Of a stretch of 64,000 nt of DNA, positions 47,264 to 56,211 are shown one piece after another. Source of the stretch: Nitrospirota bacterium (GTDB taxonomy: Bacteria > Nitrospirota > Thermodesulfovibrionia > Thermodesulfovibrionales > UBA6898); NCBI GenBank assembly GCA_016214855.1, contig JACRMT010000004.1, positions 434,001-498,000 of the forward strand. Reading direction: 5' to 3'. Positions within the stretch are counted from its first letter, which is position 1; every line of letters begins with the position of its first letter. The position numbers and the translations under genes are program-made. The notes beneath the pieces are model-generated. The model searched no databases. It was given only the letters and a program-made list of their open reading frames with translations, and had not been told where the DNA came from.

Positions 47264-48751
47264 CTACTGCTCAGGAATAAGGTCAAATATATGGGCCTTG
47301 TACCCATCGAGTATCACATGCAATCCGACAGTAGCCATATCCACACCGCTACGCATATATTTCTGATTGTTCAGTCCATCGATGAGGAGATAATTTCCCT
47401 CCTCGGCAAGTTCATCCTTTAGAGGTATTCTACCCTGTGAGAGGTTCCAGCCCAGATTAACAACCACAAGAATGGTCTGCAGGGATGATTTCCACGTAAA
47501 GGCTATGAGGTTCTGAAAGCTCTCATCTGCAAAAGGAAAGACTTCTTTCAGTTGCCACTCGCCATCATGAAAGACAGACTGTTTTGTGATGGCGAGCAAT
47601 TTTTCGTAAAAGCACCTAACATCCTCATCAGGTTCCTCAGTTTTGACCCTACGGAGTTGCACCGGAAGTTTGATTTTCTTACCCTCAAGCTGTCCTTGTT
47701 GATAGAGCTTCATTCCCGGCAAGGTTGAAAAAAGAATCGTTGCGGTCATAAGACGATCCCCTCCAAAGATATCAGCGCTCCTTGGCTCGTCGTGATTTTC
47801 TATGAAGCGGGTCATTTTATTCTGGAACGAAATATCTGCCTTCAGGTGAAGATAAATATCCGGTGCAGAGAAAGAGACTATCCTGTCGTATAGTCTTTTA
47901 TCATATGTATAATCGAACCCCAGTTGCTGCAACGTCCATTCTTTATCCCAGTATGCCTCAGCCATCAGAAGTGTTTCCGGGAGTTCGTCTCTGACTTCTG
48001 TCCAGAATTCCTTTCTATCTGGTTTATGAACCCAGTTATGGCCGATCTGCTCCCAGGTTTTGGAAAATATTTCATTAAGGATAAGCATAGCCATGTCACA
48101 TCTTACGCCATCGCAATGTCCAGCTATATTTTTCAGCTCGCTGATCAGCGCAGCGCGCATTTCAGTATTGAAATAATTCAATTGGGCAGTGTCAGGCCAG
48201 GGAGCGAAATAGGGATCTCTCCCTCTCGCGATATAGAACACCTTGTTATCGTTCTGAATCGAAAAGAAAGCCGCAGGAGCACGCCGAAAGTCATCTTCAG
48301 TCCCTTGGATATAATAGTCAGGATGATCCATGACCCAGGGATGATCAGGACCTGTGTGGTTAGGGACAAAATCAAGGATAAGCCCAATACCGCGTTTGCG
48401 AAGCTCTGCGCGTACTCTGTCGATATCTTCCCAGGTCCCGATTAAGGGATCAGGTTCGTATGCAGCAATCGAGTACGGCGAGCCGATGATATCCTTCTCT
48501 GTCCATCCGGGCAGCACAGCATTATAGAGAGATCGGTATTCCTCTGCCTCCCGGAAATATGTCTTCCCGGCCTGACTCCTCTTCCAGATCCCCATGAACC
48601 AGACATAATGAAAGCCTCTGTATGCGATTTTGTCCCACTCATGGACAGGGACCTCTCCAGCACTTAACGAGGCTCCATATTGTACGGATAATTCATGAAG
48701 CCAGGCAGCAGCATTTATTTCATAGAGCAACGGACTGCCATTTTGTAGCAT
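47264..48751 (-). CDS. GH13 alpha-amylase-family glycosidase
   Basis: 495 aa, TIM barrel without signal peptide, so cytoplasmic. The catalytic set is visible: DFVPNHTG (about 129-136), nucleophile Asp in GVRCDMAM (about 215), acid/base Glu in LMAEAYWD (about 262) and FIENHDEPR (about 333). It probably acts on intracellular alpha-glucans or oligosaccharides. Confidence 0.92.
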   Translation of the reverse strand: MLQNGSPLLYEINAAAWLHELSVQYGASLSAGEVPVHEWDKIAYRGFHYVWFMGIWKRSQAGKTYFREAEEYRSLYNAVLPGWTEKDIIGSPYSIAAYEPDPLIGTWEDIDRVRAELRKRGIGLILDFVPNHTGPDHPWVMDHPDYYIQGTEDDFRRAPAAFFSIQNDNKVFYIARGRDPYFAPWPDTAQLNYFNTEMRAALISELKNIAGHCDGVRCDMAMLILNEIFSKTWEQIGHNWVHKPDRKEFWTEVRDELPETLLMAEAYWDKEWTLQQLGFDYTYDKRLYDRIVSFSAPDIYLHLKADISFQNKMTRFIENHDEPRSADIFGGDRLMTATILFSTLPGMKLYQQGQLEGKKIKLPVQLRRVKTEEPDEDVRCFYEKLLAITKQSVFHDGEWQLKEVFPFADESFQNLIAFTWKSSLQTILVVVNLGWNLSQGRIPLKDELAEEGNYLLIDGLNNQKYMRSGVDMATVGLHVILDGYKAHIFDLIPEQ

Positions 48752-48771
48752 TCTTACCCGCTCGACCCCGC

Positions 48772-50220
48772 TTATCCGCAGGCCCTGCCCCTGAGACTGA
48801 AGAAAAACTTAAGCGTCTTCTTAACCTTGTCTGAGAAGATCTTCCCGGCAAAGTAATTTCCCACAACCCTCTTGTTGATCTCAGCAAGCGTCGGATAGGG
48901 ATGTACTGCCCCGGCAAGTGCAGAGAGTTTCACTCCTCCGTTCAGCGCAGCAACCCATTCACCGATCAGCTCCCCCGCGTGCAGGCCGAGTATCTGGACA
49001 CCAAGCGGTTTTTCCTTTCCATCGAGCACAAGTTTTATTCTACCGAGCCCTTCTCCCTCAGCCAGCCCCCTATCGTTCATTTTGAACTCTTCCGTCCAGA
49101 CAGCATAGTTCAACCCAGCCTCCTTGGCCGCGGCCTCGTTCATCCCTATATTCGCAAGCTCAGGATCGGTATAGGTGCACCAGGGGAAAAAGGTGTAATC
49201 AGCCTTGCGTGGCAGATGCAGTATCGCGTTGGTCAGCACAACACTTCCCTCATAGCCGGCAGCGTGTGTGAACTGATAGGTTCCGGTAACGTCTCCGGCC
49301 CCGTAGATATGTTTCTGTGATGTTCTCAGTCTGCTGTCAAGCTTGAGCCCCTTGCCGTCATACTCAACTCCGGCATTTTCGAGTCCCAACCCCTTCAGAT
49401 TGGGCTCCCGCCCAAGAGCGACAAGAATCGCTTCTGCTCTGATGACCTCTGTTGCTCCGCTTTTCAGCTTGACCGTAATCTCGCGCGCAGAGCCAAGGTC
49501 TTTGACAGAGAGAATGGCGGCATTGAGGTAATATTTCACCCCTTCAGAGGCAAGATTCTGCATCACAGCGTCAGCCATATCTCTGTCTTCTTTGCCGAGG
49601 ATCTGGCCGCTTCGCTGAATAACCGTGACTTCAGAACCAAGCCTGCAGAATGCCTGCGCCATTTCGGTTGATATGGGACCTGCACCAAGCACGATCATGG
49701 ACTTCGGCAATCTATCGAGATAGAAGACGTCTCTGTTTGTTATGAATGGCGTTTGGTCAAGCCCATCCACCTTCGGAATAGCAGGTGATGAACCAGTAGC
49801 AATGACCCAACTCTTGGCTGTTATATCCTTTCCGTTCAGACTGACCGTATATTCATTCTTGAATACGGCATTGCCGAATTCTACTTTTGCACCAAGTCCG
49901 CAGAATCTCTCAACGGAATCATGTTTCTGAATAGTGGCGATAACCGATCTTATACGGTTTGAGACATCCCTGAAATCCACTGGCATTATTTCATGCCGGG
50001 GGAGTCCGAACTGAGATGCGTTCTTCATAAGATGATATACATGTGCGGTCTTGATAAGAGTTTTGCTCGGAACGCAGCCATAATGAAGGCAATCGCCTCC
50101 AAGTTTATCTTCCTTGTCTATGAGCAGTGTTTTTGCGCCGAACTGTGCAGCTCCCGCGGCAATCGTAAGCCCTGCCGAACCACCGCCAAGAATACCTATG
50201 TCATAATCATATTGCGTCAT
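48772..50220 (-). CDS. Pyridine nucleotide-disulfide oxidoreductase (mercuric reductase-like)
   Basis: 482 aa. FAD motif GILGGGSAGLTIAAGAAQFG, redox-active GGDCLHYGCVPSKTL (C-x4-C), NAD motif GAGPISTEMAQAF, and the C-terminal dimerisation domain with GVQILGLHAGELIGEW and AVHPYPTLAE. It lacks the C-terminal Cys pair and the N-terminal HMA domain of true MerA. Substrate unknown; the redoxin gene upstream suggests a thiol partner. Confidence 0.92.
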   Translation of the reverse strand: MTQYDYDIGILGGGSAGLTIAAGAAQFGAKTLLIDKEDKLGGDCLHYGCVPSKTLIKTAHVYHLMKNASQFGLPRHEIMPVDFRDVSNRIRSVIATIQKHDSVERFCGLGAKVEFGNAVFKNEYTVSLNGKDITAKSWVIATGSSPAIPKVDGLDQTPFITNRDVFYLDRLPKSMIVLGAGPISTEMAQAFCRLGSEVTVIQRSGQILGKEDRDMADAVMQNLASEGVKYYLNAAILSVKDLGSAREITVKLKSGATEVIRAEAILVALGREPNLKGLGLENAGVEYDGKGLKLDSRLRTSQKHIYGAGDVTGTYQFTHAAGYEGSVVLTNAILHLPRKADYTFFPWCTYTDPELANIGMNEAAAKEAGLNYAVWTEEFKMNDRGLAEGEGLGRIKLVLDGKEKPLGVQILGLHAGELIGEWVAALNGGVKLSALAGAVHPYPTLAEINKRVVGNYFAGKIFSDKVKKTLKFFFSLRGRACG

Positions 50221-50260
50221 GAGGACCTCCTGATTTCATTTAAATTCAAAAAAGTTGACA

Positions 50261-50773
50261 TTATTTCACATTCGTGACTTCTGACTGCTTCTTCATGTAA
50301 TAGCCTATGAGTCCAAGGCAGTCTGCTGGTATGAGGCGGCCGATTGCCGATGTGCTGTAAAGTCCGTTTACGATAATTCCTTCAGAGTTTACGACAAAAC
50401 CTGTTCCGTGAATATAACCTTTTTCCTTTTGATAGAATGCTCCGGTTTTGGATGATATCTCTTTTGAATCAACCCCATAACCGACCTTGAACGAAAGTTT
50501 ATACCGCGCAACAGTCTCATGTGCCTGCTCCAGTCCATCCACAGAAGCGGCAATGACCTGAATATTCTGTTTATTAAACTCAGTTATGTTTCTTTCGAAG
50601 TCAAGCAACTGCTGACGACAGAATGTTCACCAGTGTCCCCGATAAAACAGCATTACACTCCACCCTTTTCCAAAATCATCAGGAAGGATAATCTTCCCAC
50701 CGCCGACTGCTTCAATTTCAAGCGCAGGGAATTTATCTCCTGTGTCCAGTATGTTACAGTTCTCTCTTGCCAT
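50261..50773 (-). CDS. Redoxin/AhpC-type selenoprotein, in-frame TGA read as Sec
   Basis: 170 aa with Sec at position 49 (TGA at 50627-50629). The N-terminal piece, cut off by the TGA, reads GDKFPALEIEAVGG and LFYRGHW, then Sec, TFC. This is the peroxiredoxin active-site loop, with Sec in place of the peroxidatic Cys and a resolving-type Cys three residues on (Sec-x-x-C). The rest (VIAASVDGLEQAHETVARYKLSFKVGYG) is typical AhpC/TSA. The conventional frame from 50608 would lose the active site. It probably reduces peroxides, taking electrons from thioredoxin or the flavoprotein encoded 40 bases downstream. Confidence 0.92.
50600..50619 (-). promoter_or_regulatory. Candidate SECIS hairpin of the redoxin gene
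   Basis: Starts seven bases after the TGA. GTC/GAC and AGC/GCT arms with an AGTT apical loop containing GU. Weak stem by eye, but position and loop fit. Confidence 0.45.
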
Positions 50774-50808
50774 GACACTTCGCCTCCCTTATCATTTCAA
50801 TCACACGA

Positions 50809-51534
50809 TTATTCATTGGAATGCTTCCTATCTTTTCTCGTTTTATAGAGAGACAGCCCTTTCCTGACAATGAGTGGAAAGAGTCCGAGTAAGACAAAGG
50901 AGATAATCAGTCCTGGAGAAAGAATTCCGGAGAGAGAATCTATCTTTGAGAGTTCCTTCCCGGCATTTACATACACAATGGTTCCCGGCAGCATGCCCAA
51001 CTGTGATACCCAGAAGAATCTCCGCAGAGGCATCTTTGTAAGCCCCATAACCAGATTTATAAGCCAGAATGGGAATATGGGGATCAACCTGAGTGTAAAA
51101 AGATAAAAAGCCCCCTCCTTTTCGATTCCATCATTAACTGTTTTCAGCTTATCGCCGACCTTCGTTTGTACCCAGTCGCGCAGAATGAATCGGGAGACAA
51201 TGCAGGCAAGAGTCGCGCCGATCGTACTTGCAAAAGAGACCGCAAGGGTTCCAGTCCAGAGACCAAGGAGAGCTCCTCCGGCAAGTGTCAAAACTGCAGC
51301 ACCCGGCAGGGATAAAGCAGTTGCAAGCACATATATCGCTCCATACGCAAGAATGACCATCAGCCTATTTTCAGCATAGAGAAGGGCAAACCTCGCCTGC
51401 GACGCCTTTATATAGGAAAGTGTCAAATACTGCCCGAGGTCGAATATCTTAAAGGCAACGATGGCTGACAGCAGGACGATACCAATTACTAACTTTTGGA
51501 GAAGATTTCTCTTATTTTCTTTGTTGTCACTCAT
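50809..51534 (-). CDS. TVP38/TMEM64-family (VTT domain) membrane protein
   Basis: 241 aa with about five membrane helices and the VTT signature LSLPGAAVLTLAGGALLGLWTGTLAVSFASTIGATLACIVSRFILRD. Overlaps the glucokinase gene by eight bases. Role probably in the membrane, not clear in detail. Confidence 0.88.
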   Translation of the reverse strand: MSDNKENKRNLLQKLVIGIVLLSAIVAFKIFDLGQYLTLSYIKASQARFALLYAENRLMVILAYGAIYVLATALSLPGAAVLTLAGGALLGLWTGTLAVSFASTIGATLACIVSRFILRDWVQTKVGDKLKTVNDGIEKEGAFYLFTLRLIPIFPFWLINLVMGLTKMPLRRFFWVSQLGMLPGTIVYVNAGKELSKIDSLSGILSPGLIISFVLLGLFPLIVRKGLSLYKTRKDRKHSNE

Positions 51535-52528
51535 GCTGATATGCTTCCTTTCCCTGTAGGTCCATCACAGCCTTGACTGCAACGCCCCAGAGGCCGCTAT
51601 TCTGATCCGTAATCAGCCTGACAGGTATGTCTCGGAGGAGATGCCCCATAGTATTGGACATATAAAACTCGTCCTTAAAGGCTTTATGGTTTACTATAAT
51701 AGGGTTTCTTGCAGCAACGCCTCCGGCAATAAACAGCCCTCCAAGGGCCAGGGTTTCAAGGGCAAAATTGCGGCACGCCCTGCCGTAAAAGTGGCTTATC
51801 CATGAAAGCGTCTCGGGGTGATTATCAAAGCCTTTTGCAACCTCTTGTGGCGTCAGTTGTTCCCCGGTAAGGAAACGATGCACGGCACTCAGTCCGCTGC
51901 CTGATACAACGTGGTTGTAGGTGACATGTGAAATCCCGGCAGTCTGCATGAGAAATTTCATAAACTCGTTTTCCCTCTCTGTCACAAAAGGAAAATCTGC
52001 ATGGGCGCCTTCGGATGGCAAAGCACGGTAATTCCCCCTCCCGTCAGGCGCCAAAAGCGCCTTGCCCAATCCTGTGCCTGCTCCTATCACCGCAATGGTT
52101 GCATCACGAACTGCCTTTCCGGGAAGAACTGTTTGTGCCACTTTGCCGACAGGGGACAGGCAGGCATATGCCTGGGCAACAAAGTCATTAATAAGAAAGG
52201 TTTTTTTGAATCCTAAGTCCTTCTGTATCTCAGAAATATCGATTCGCCAGGGGATTAGCGGCGGGGAGCTTATTGTGTCGTTTTCAATTGGACCGGCAAT
52301 TGCGATTCCTACAACATCGGTATCCGCTGGTTTAAGAGGAAAATCAGTGCTAATCAGCTTGTTTATCAGAGATCCAAATGAATCAGCATTTGCGGTCTTC
52401 AGCCAGGATTGAGAAAGCATTATAAGCTTCCCTTCATCATCAGACGAAAAGGATGCAAAACGACTGTTCGTGCCGCCAATATCCGCGGCAAGGATGGTTG
52501 ATCGTTTGATGACCTGCTGATCAGTCAT
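51527..52528 (-). CDS. glk: Glucokinase
   Basis: 333 aa of the ROK-independent bacterial Glk family: LAADIGGTNSRFASF (phosphate 1), INDFVAQAYA with the catalytic Asp (about 96), GAGTGLGKALL (about 135) and LGGLFIAGGVAARN (about 256). It phosphorylates glucose with ATP, feeding pgi and zwf. Confidence 0.93.
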   Translation of the reverse strand: MTDQQVIKRSTILAADIGGTNSRFASFSSDDEGKLIMLSQSWLKTANADSFGSLINKLISTDFPLKPADTDVVGIAIAGPIENDTISSPPLIPWRIDISEIQKDLGFKKTFLINDFVAQAYACLSPVGKVAQTVLPGKAVRDATIAVIGAGTGLGKALLAPDGRGNYRALPSEGAHADFPFVTERENEFMKFLMQTAGISHVTYNHVVSGSGLSAVHRFLTGEQLTPQEVAKGFDNHPETLSWISHFYGRACRNFALETLALGGLFIAGGVAARNPIIVNHKAFKDEFYMSNTMGHLLRDIPVRLITDQNSGLWGVAVKAVMDLQGKEAYQHE

Positions 52529-52543
52529 AGCGGCACCTTGATT

Positions 52544-52750
52544 TCAGGCCTGCTTCCCAGCTTTCTTCTTTCCGGAAGCAGCAGACGCTATCTTTTTACC
52601 TGATGTTTGTGCAGACAGCCTGGCCATAACAATCTTCTCGGCCTCCAGCCAGTCATCAAAATCCTGCCCGTGAGACCCTCTCTTCACATATATCTCATAG
52701 GCGACCTCTGCTATCTCCTGGTAGAATTCATTGCTTTTGTCCATTGGCAC
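52544..52750 (-). CDS. DUF2934 small protein
   Basis: 68 aa. IAEVAYEIYVKRGSHGQDFDDWLEAE is the DUF2934 motif, followed by a Lys-rich tail. Function unknown. First gene of the eleven-gene minus-strand run; a GTA-N8-TAC site lies 138 bases upstream. Confidence 0.88.
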   Translation of the reverse strand: MPMDKSNEFYQEIAEVAYEIYVKRGSHGQDFDDWLEAEKIVMARLSAQTSGKKIASAASGKKKAGKQA

Positions 52751-52887
52751 CTCCCTGCATAAGGTATAGAACGTAAATTATTCTCGACGCTCCACCCAGT
52801 TTTTACACTTCGAACTCACGCAGCCTACCAAGACTCCAATATTGACTGGCTTATTCAAATCATAGCAGATTGGAGAAGCAGAAAAAA

Positions 52888-52901
52888 GTAAGCGGTCTTA
52901 C
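52888..52901. promoter_or_regulatory. GTA-N8-TAC palindrome, site 6 (perfect)
   Basis: GTAAG-CGGT-CTTAC, a perfect 5+5 palindrome upstream of the redox/sugar run that begins at 52750. The rest of the 52751-53061 gap holds only the fragment at 52950. Confidence 0.55.
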
Positions 52902-52949
52902 ACAAAAAGATTAACTAAAGTAGAGACACTACTCGGCGGACGGGATTAG

Positions 52950-53060
52950 CATACAGAGCTTATAAAAATCTTGTCACCCGACTTCATCGATCAAAAGAAG
53001 ATCTACGTTTTCGACAAGGAGGAAGCTTTAAAGAACAGCGTTGATACTGATGAGTTCTGA
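52950..53060 (+). pseudogene. C-terminal coding fragment, unidentified
   Basis: 36 open codons after an in-frame TAG, with coding-like content (SPDFIDQKKIYVFDKEEALK) and no start. It meets the opposing hypothetical gene at 53062 tail to tail. Probably the tail of a lost gene of the decayed element. Confidence 0.3.
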
Positions 53061-53061
53061 C

Positions 53062-53367
53062 TTACGTTGCATTGCGAAGTATTTTTTTGAAGGCTTGGTG
53101 CCAGGCCTCTTTCATGGTTATCGCAGCTTTCCACTCCATCCAGTCATCCTCTCTGGCAACTGACGCTCTGCGCTCGATATCCTTCGATAATGCCTTGAAA
53201 TCCTTGCCATACTTTTGCTCCATCTTCAAAATAACAATACTATATGCATCGATTTTTCTCTGAACATAGTCAGCAACGATGTCTTTCAGCGCACGCCTTT
53301 CGTCTTTATAGACTCCCGTCGACATAAGCGGTTTGAGTATATCGGAAATGGCTTTCTGTGTGATCAT
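53062..53367 (-). CDS. Small helical protein, antitoxin-like
   Basis: 101 aa from the ATG at 53367, just after GAGG. It reads MITQKAISDILKPLMSTGVYKDERRALKDIVADYVQRKI and REDDWMEWKAAITMKEAW. It reminds me of antitoxin partners of TumE-type toxins, but no toxin gene adjoins it. Function not assigned. Confidence 0.5.
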   Translation of the reverse strand: MITQKAISDILKPLMSTGVYKDERRALKDIVADYVQRKIDAYSIVILKMEQKYGKDFKALSKDIERRASVAREDDWMEWKAAITMKEAWHQAFKKILRNAT

Positions 53368-53418
53368 GTGCACCTCATGTTATATAACCACATTTTCGAT
53401 TATAGTTCAGGCCTCTCC

Positions 53419-53787
53419 CTATTTCTTAAGGATCTTGTTGAGATAGGCAATCTTCTTTTGATAGGACTGAATTTCCTTCTCGTATTTCTTTCGCAGTTCA
53501 AGTTTTTTTAGTACGTATTGCACGTCCTTATTCGGTATGTGCTTACTAACGATCTTCTCCCCATCGCGATATTTCAGATAATGGTAAGAATATTCTTTTT
53601 CCTTATAACGTTTTTTCCTCTCGTTTATTGAGCCTCTGGGAAGGCCAGACACAGTCTTCTCAAGATTATCAAACATCTCCCGGCAACGGTTAAGTTCGTC
53701 ACGAAGCATGCCGCTTATGACTTTGTCTTTTTCCACCACTTGCATGCTCATAATATGCTTTTTGTGGTGGAAAAGAGCAAGCTTCAC
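53419..53787 (-). CDS. Small basic coiled-coil hypothetical protein
   Basis: 122 aa, Lys-rich. The middle reads LPRGSINERKKRYKEKEYSYHYLKYRDGEKIVSKHIP, then a helical tail. Similar small proteins occur in mobile regions (DUF6788-like, tentative). A likely start at MSMQVVEKD lies 12 codons in. Confidence 0.5.
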   Translation of the reverse strand: MKLALFHHKKHIMSMQVVEKDKVISGMLRDELNRCREMFDNLEKTVSGLPRGSINERKKRYKEKEYSYHYLKYRDGEKIVSKHIPNKDVQYVLKKLELRKKYEKEIQSYQKKIAYLNKILKK

Positions 53788-53823
53788 GTAAATAGCCTGA
53801 CAATTCCACGCAATAAAGACAGT

Positions 53824-54153
53824 CTAAGATTGCTTGCTGGTCTCGCCTACTTCCTCAAACTGGTTAATCTGAATCTCGCCATCGGGGAACTGTGCAATAA
53901 TTTTCAGGTCACCGCCCATAGCTTTGATGAAGCTGCGCAGCGTGCTCACGTACATATCTGTTCGGCGTTCGAGTTTGGAAATAGCGCCTTGCTGAACGTG
54001 CAACACATTTGCCAATTGCATCTGGCTTAGATGTCGAGCCTGCCGAAGCTCTTGGAGCGGTAGTTCTTTCAGCAGCTGCTGGGTTTTTTGATCAATAGCC
54101 TTTATTGCCTCCGGACTCATTTTATCTAACAGAGTCTTAAATGGTTTTGCCAT
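53824..54153 (-). CDS. HigA-type XRE antitoxin
   Basis: 109 aa from the ATG at 54153, whose first bases overlap the stop of the toxin frame (TGATG). The helix-turn-helix is ARHLSQMQLANVLHVQQGAISKLERRTDM (about 58-86). It would bind the toxin and its own promoter. The toxin gene beside it is broken by a frameshift. Confidence 0.9.
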   Translation of the reverse strand: MAKPFKTLLDKMSPEAIKAIDQKTQQLLKELPLQELRQARHLSQMQLANVLHVQQGAISKLERRTDMYVSTLRSFIKAMGGDLKIIAQFPDGEIQINQFEEVGETSKQS

Positions 54154-54514
54154 CACTGTCCTCCCTCTTCGTTGTCTTGTTCATTAAGATGTTTACCATA
54201 TAGCCTATCTGCAATCGGTATATATTTTTCATACCAACGGTCATCTCCCCCTTTACTGCCGCCTATCAAAAGAAGTGCTGTGCGCCTTGGATCGAAGCAT
54301 AAAGGATTCTATAAGGATCACCCCTATGCTGAATCCTTAATTCTCTCATGTGGTCATATTGGGATCCCTCAATGCCAGAGCTATAAGGAAAACCCAATAA
54401 CGGCCCCCTTTCTTCCAATAGATTAACCACAGGAGCTATATCTATTTGTTCTGCCTCTGTCAAACCGTCCCACCACTCTTCAAATTCATCTGTATATTCG
54501 ACATTACATGCCAT
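54153..54514 (-). pseudogene. HigB-type toxin with a frameshift
   Basis: The first 82 codons encode a RelE/HigB (Gp49-like) start: YTDEFEEWWDGLTEAEQ and LGFPYSSGIEGSQYDHMRELRIQHRGDPYRILYA. The frame then ends at TGA. If one base is added near 54300, the reading continues as FDPRRTALLLIGGSKGGDDR and YEKYIPIADRLYGKHL to a TGA at 54153, the usual HigB tail. So one T appears deleted. Either the toxin is inactive or the assembly has an error. Confidence 0.8.
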
Positions 54515-54553
54515 ATATGGAATATTACCTCAAAGGAATAGTATTGTCAATTG

Positions 54554-54667
54554 TTCACCCCCGCATAGAATCAGCACCACCTCATGAGCAGCTCTGATTT
54601 TCTGCATGCGCCGGTATTCACTTTCACGTCGCTCACGCTTCTTATGAAAAAGATTATCCGTTCCTAT
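54554..54667 (-). pseudogene. RloB N-terminal remnant
   Basis: Directly after the RloA-like stop, the minus strand reads GTDNLFHKKRERRESEYRRM and then RAAHEVVLILCGGE, the N-terminal pattern of RloB (HK...R....VLIVCEGE). It starts at ATA rather than ATG and loses similarity right after CGGE, where the HigB promoter region begins. The partner nuclease-like protein of the ATPase is therefore missing. Confidence 0.6.
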
Positions 54668-55932
54668 CAGTTAGAAAACTCTCCGATATAAGGAATTGCT
54701 CCATAGCGGCCTTTGAGATACCCTCGTTCAAAGGCCTCATTCTTTCTTGGCTTGAAGTCAGACAGGGAATAAAGCGTTGTGGCGCCAAGTTTATCCTTCT
54801 CAGTAAACCAAATCTGATCGCGTCGGTAAATATCCGGATCGAGCAGTGTTGTGTCATGTGTACTGATCAGCAGTTGCGCATTCAGAGGATTGGTCTTGGG
54901 ATTATGGAATAGCCCCACAAGATGACGCACCAGCAGGGGATGCAGGCTTGTGTCAAGTTCGTCAATGACAAGCACTCTGCCTCGTGCAAGAACATCCAGC
55001 CACGGCCCCGCAAAGGCGAAAAGCTTTTGTGTGCCCTGCGATTCCTCATTTATGTCAAGTACCCCTCCGCCAGCTCCTGAGTCGTGGACAAATTTAACCG
55101 CTGTAAGTTCCTTGCCATACATGTCGGCGATAACCTTGTCGCGAAATTCCGGGATCAAAATCGGGGAGACCATTGCAGGATCAAATGCTTTTTTCTCAAA
55201 CAGGATATTGGCAATGCTCATATCCGCTGCATTAAGAAACGAAAGAATTCCCTGCTTGCCAGGTTCTGATGCACACTGATCAATTGTGAATTGAAGGCTG
55301 ATATTTGTCCCCGGCAGAATCACATCGAGTTTGCCTGAGAACCAGTTGAACACCGGCTTTAAGTGGTCATTGTTAAGCTGGATTGCGGTTGAAAGAAACA
55401 GGGCATTGGCCCGCGTAGCTGTTTTAATGACTTCTTTTTGACCAATAAAACTCCTGCTGAACTGCCATTCATAAGAAAAGGTCTTCGGATCGAAGATGCG
55501 CTCAAACCAGCGCTGAGGTTTGCCCTCGGGATAAGCAACAAGCCATTCCTCATGGATTCGCTGTTGAGTTGCAGCAAAGCCATATTGATACCTGACGCTA
55601 TCAACAATAAAGGTGATTTCGAATTCTGACGGGGCTTTTGAACTCTCAGAGTCGAAAATAAAAGGTACGACAGGAATCGGCTGTCCCTCTGACAGGGTGC
55701 TGAACGAATTCAGAACAAGAAAGTGCATTAACCCAAGAGCACGAAGGACATTGCTCTTGCCGGAAGCATTCGCTCCATACATGACCGCAGAACGGACCAA
55801 GTTAGGTAGCTTTGCAATTGGTGATTGGAATGTATTGGTTTCAGCAAGCTCAGAACCCTTAGCCGCAGCAAAACTAAAAGTCTGTTTCTTTTGAATCGAC
55901 CGGAAATTGGTAACTGAGAAATCAATTAACAT
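54667..55932 (-). CDS. RloA-like AAA ATPase
   Basis: 421 aa. It begins MLIDFSVTNFRSIQKKQTFSF, then Walker A MYGANASGKSNVLRAL (about 52-67), a signature-like SQGTQKLFAFAG (about 300), and Walker B VLVIDELDTSLHP (about 322) with ISTHDTTLLD. RloA/RloB pairs occur in restriction loci and are thought to act in phage defence. RloB is reduced to a fragment, so the system is probably inactive. Confidence 0.88.
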   Translation of the reverse strand: MLIDFSVTNFRSIQKKQTFSFAAAKGSELAETNTFQSPIAKLPNLVRSAVMYGANASGKSNVLRALGLMHFLVLNSFSTLSEGQPIPVVPFIFDSESSKAPSEFEITFIVDSVRYQYGFAATQQRIHEEWLVAYPEGKPQRWFERIFDPKTFSYEWQFSRSFIGQKEVIKTATRANALFLSTAIQLNNDHLKPVFNWFSGKLDVILPGTNISLQFTIDQCASEPGKQGILSFLNAADMSIANILFEKKAFDPAMVSPILIPEFRDKVIADMYGKELTAVKFVHDSGAGGGVLDINEESQGTQKLFAFAGPWLDVLARGRVLVIDELDTSLHPLLVRHLVGLFHNPKTNPLNAQLLISTHDTTLLDPDIYRRDQIWFTEKDKLGATTLYSLSDFKPRKNEAFERGYLKGRYGAIPYIGEFSN

Positions 55933-56211
55933 GACACTCTCCGTGCTGTTTTTATTCTATTATTGCTGCATTTATACACTTATTCAATGTAAATTGCATC
56001 AATATTGTCTTTTTAACAACTTTAATATCTATCTCATTCTTCAGTCGCTGCTCCAACTCCGATTCCTAACGAGTCATCTCATGCGTTTAGTGATACTACC
56101 CCGCATTTTCACGGAGGGCTTGTTCAATTACCGATGCTACTGGAGGCAAGGAAGGCCGGTCCTGCCATTATCTCGGTCGAATTTCAATCAAGCTTCTAAA
56201 AAACTTCTTGA

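Noticed and set aside
48772-50220. True mercuric reductase (merA)
   Set aside because: No HMA domain, no C-terminal Cys pair and no mer genes nearby; only a general disulfide reductase can be supported.
53062-53787. A complete toxin–antitoxin pair made of the two small genes
   Set aside because: Neither protein shows a recognisable toxin fold, and the 45-base or larger gap shows no coupling.
54266-54514. Another possible selenocysteine TGA at the end of the HigB frame
   Set aside because: Reading through gives no family sequence; a one-base shift gives the correct HigB tail, so this is a frameshift.
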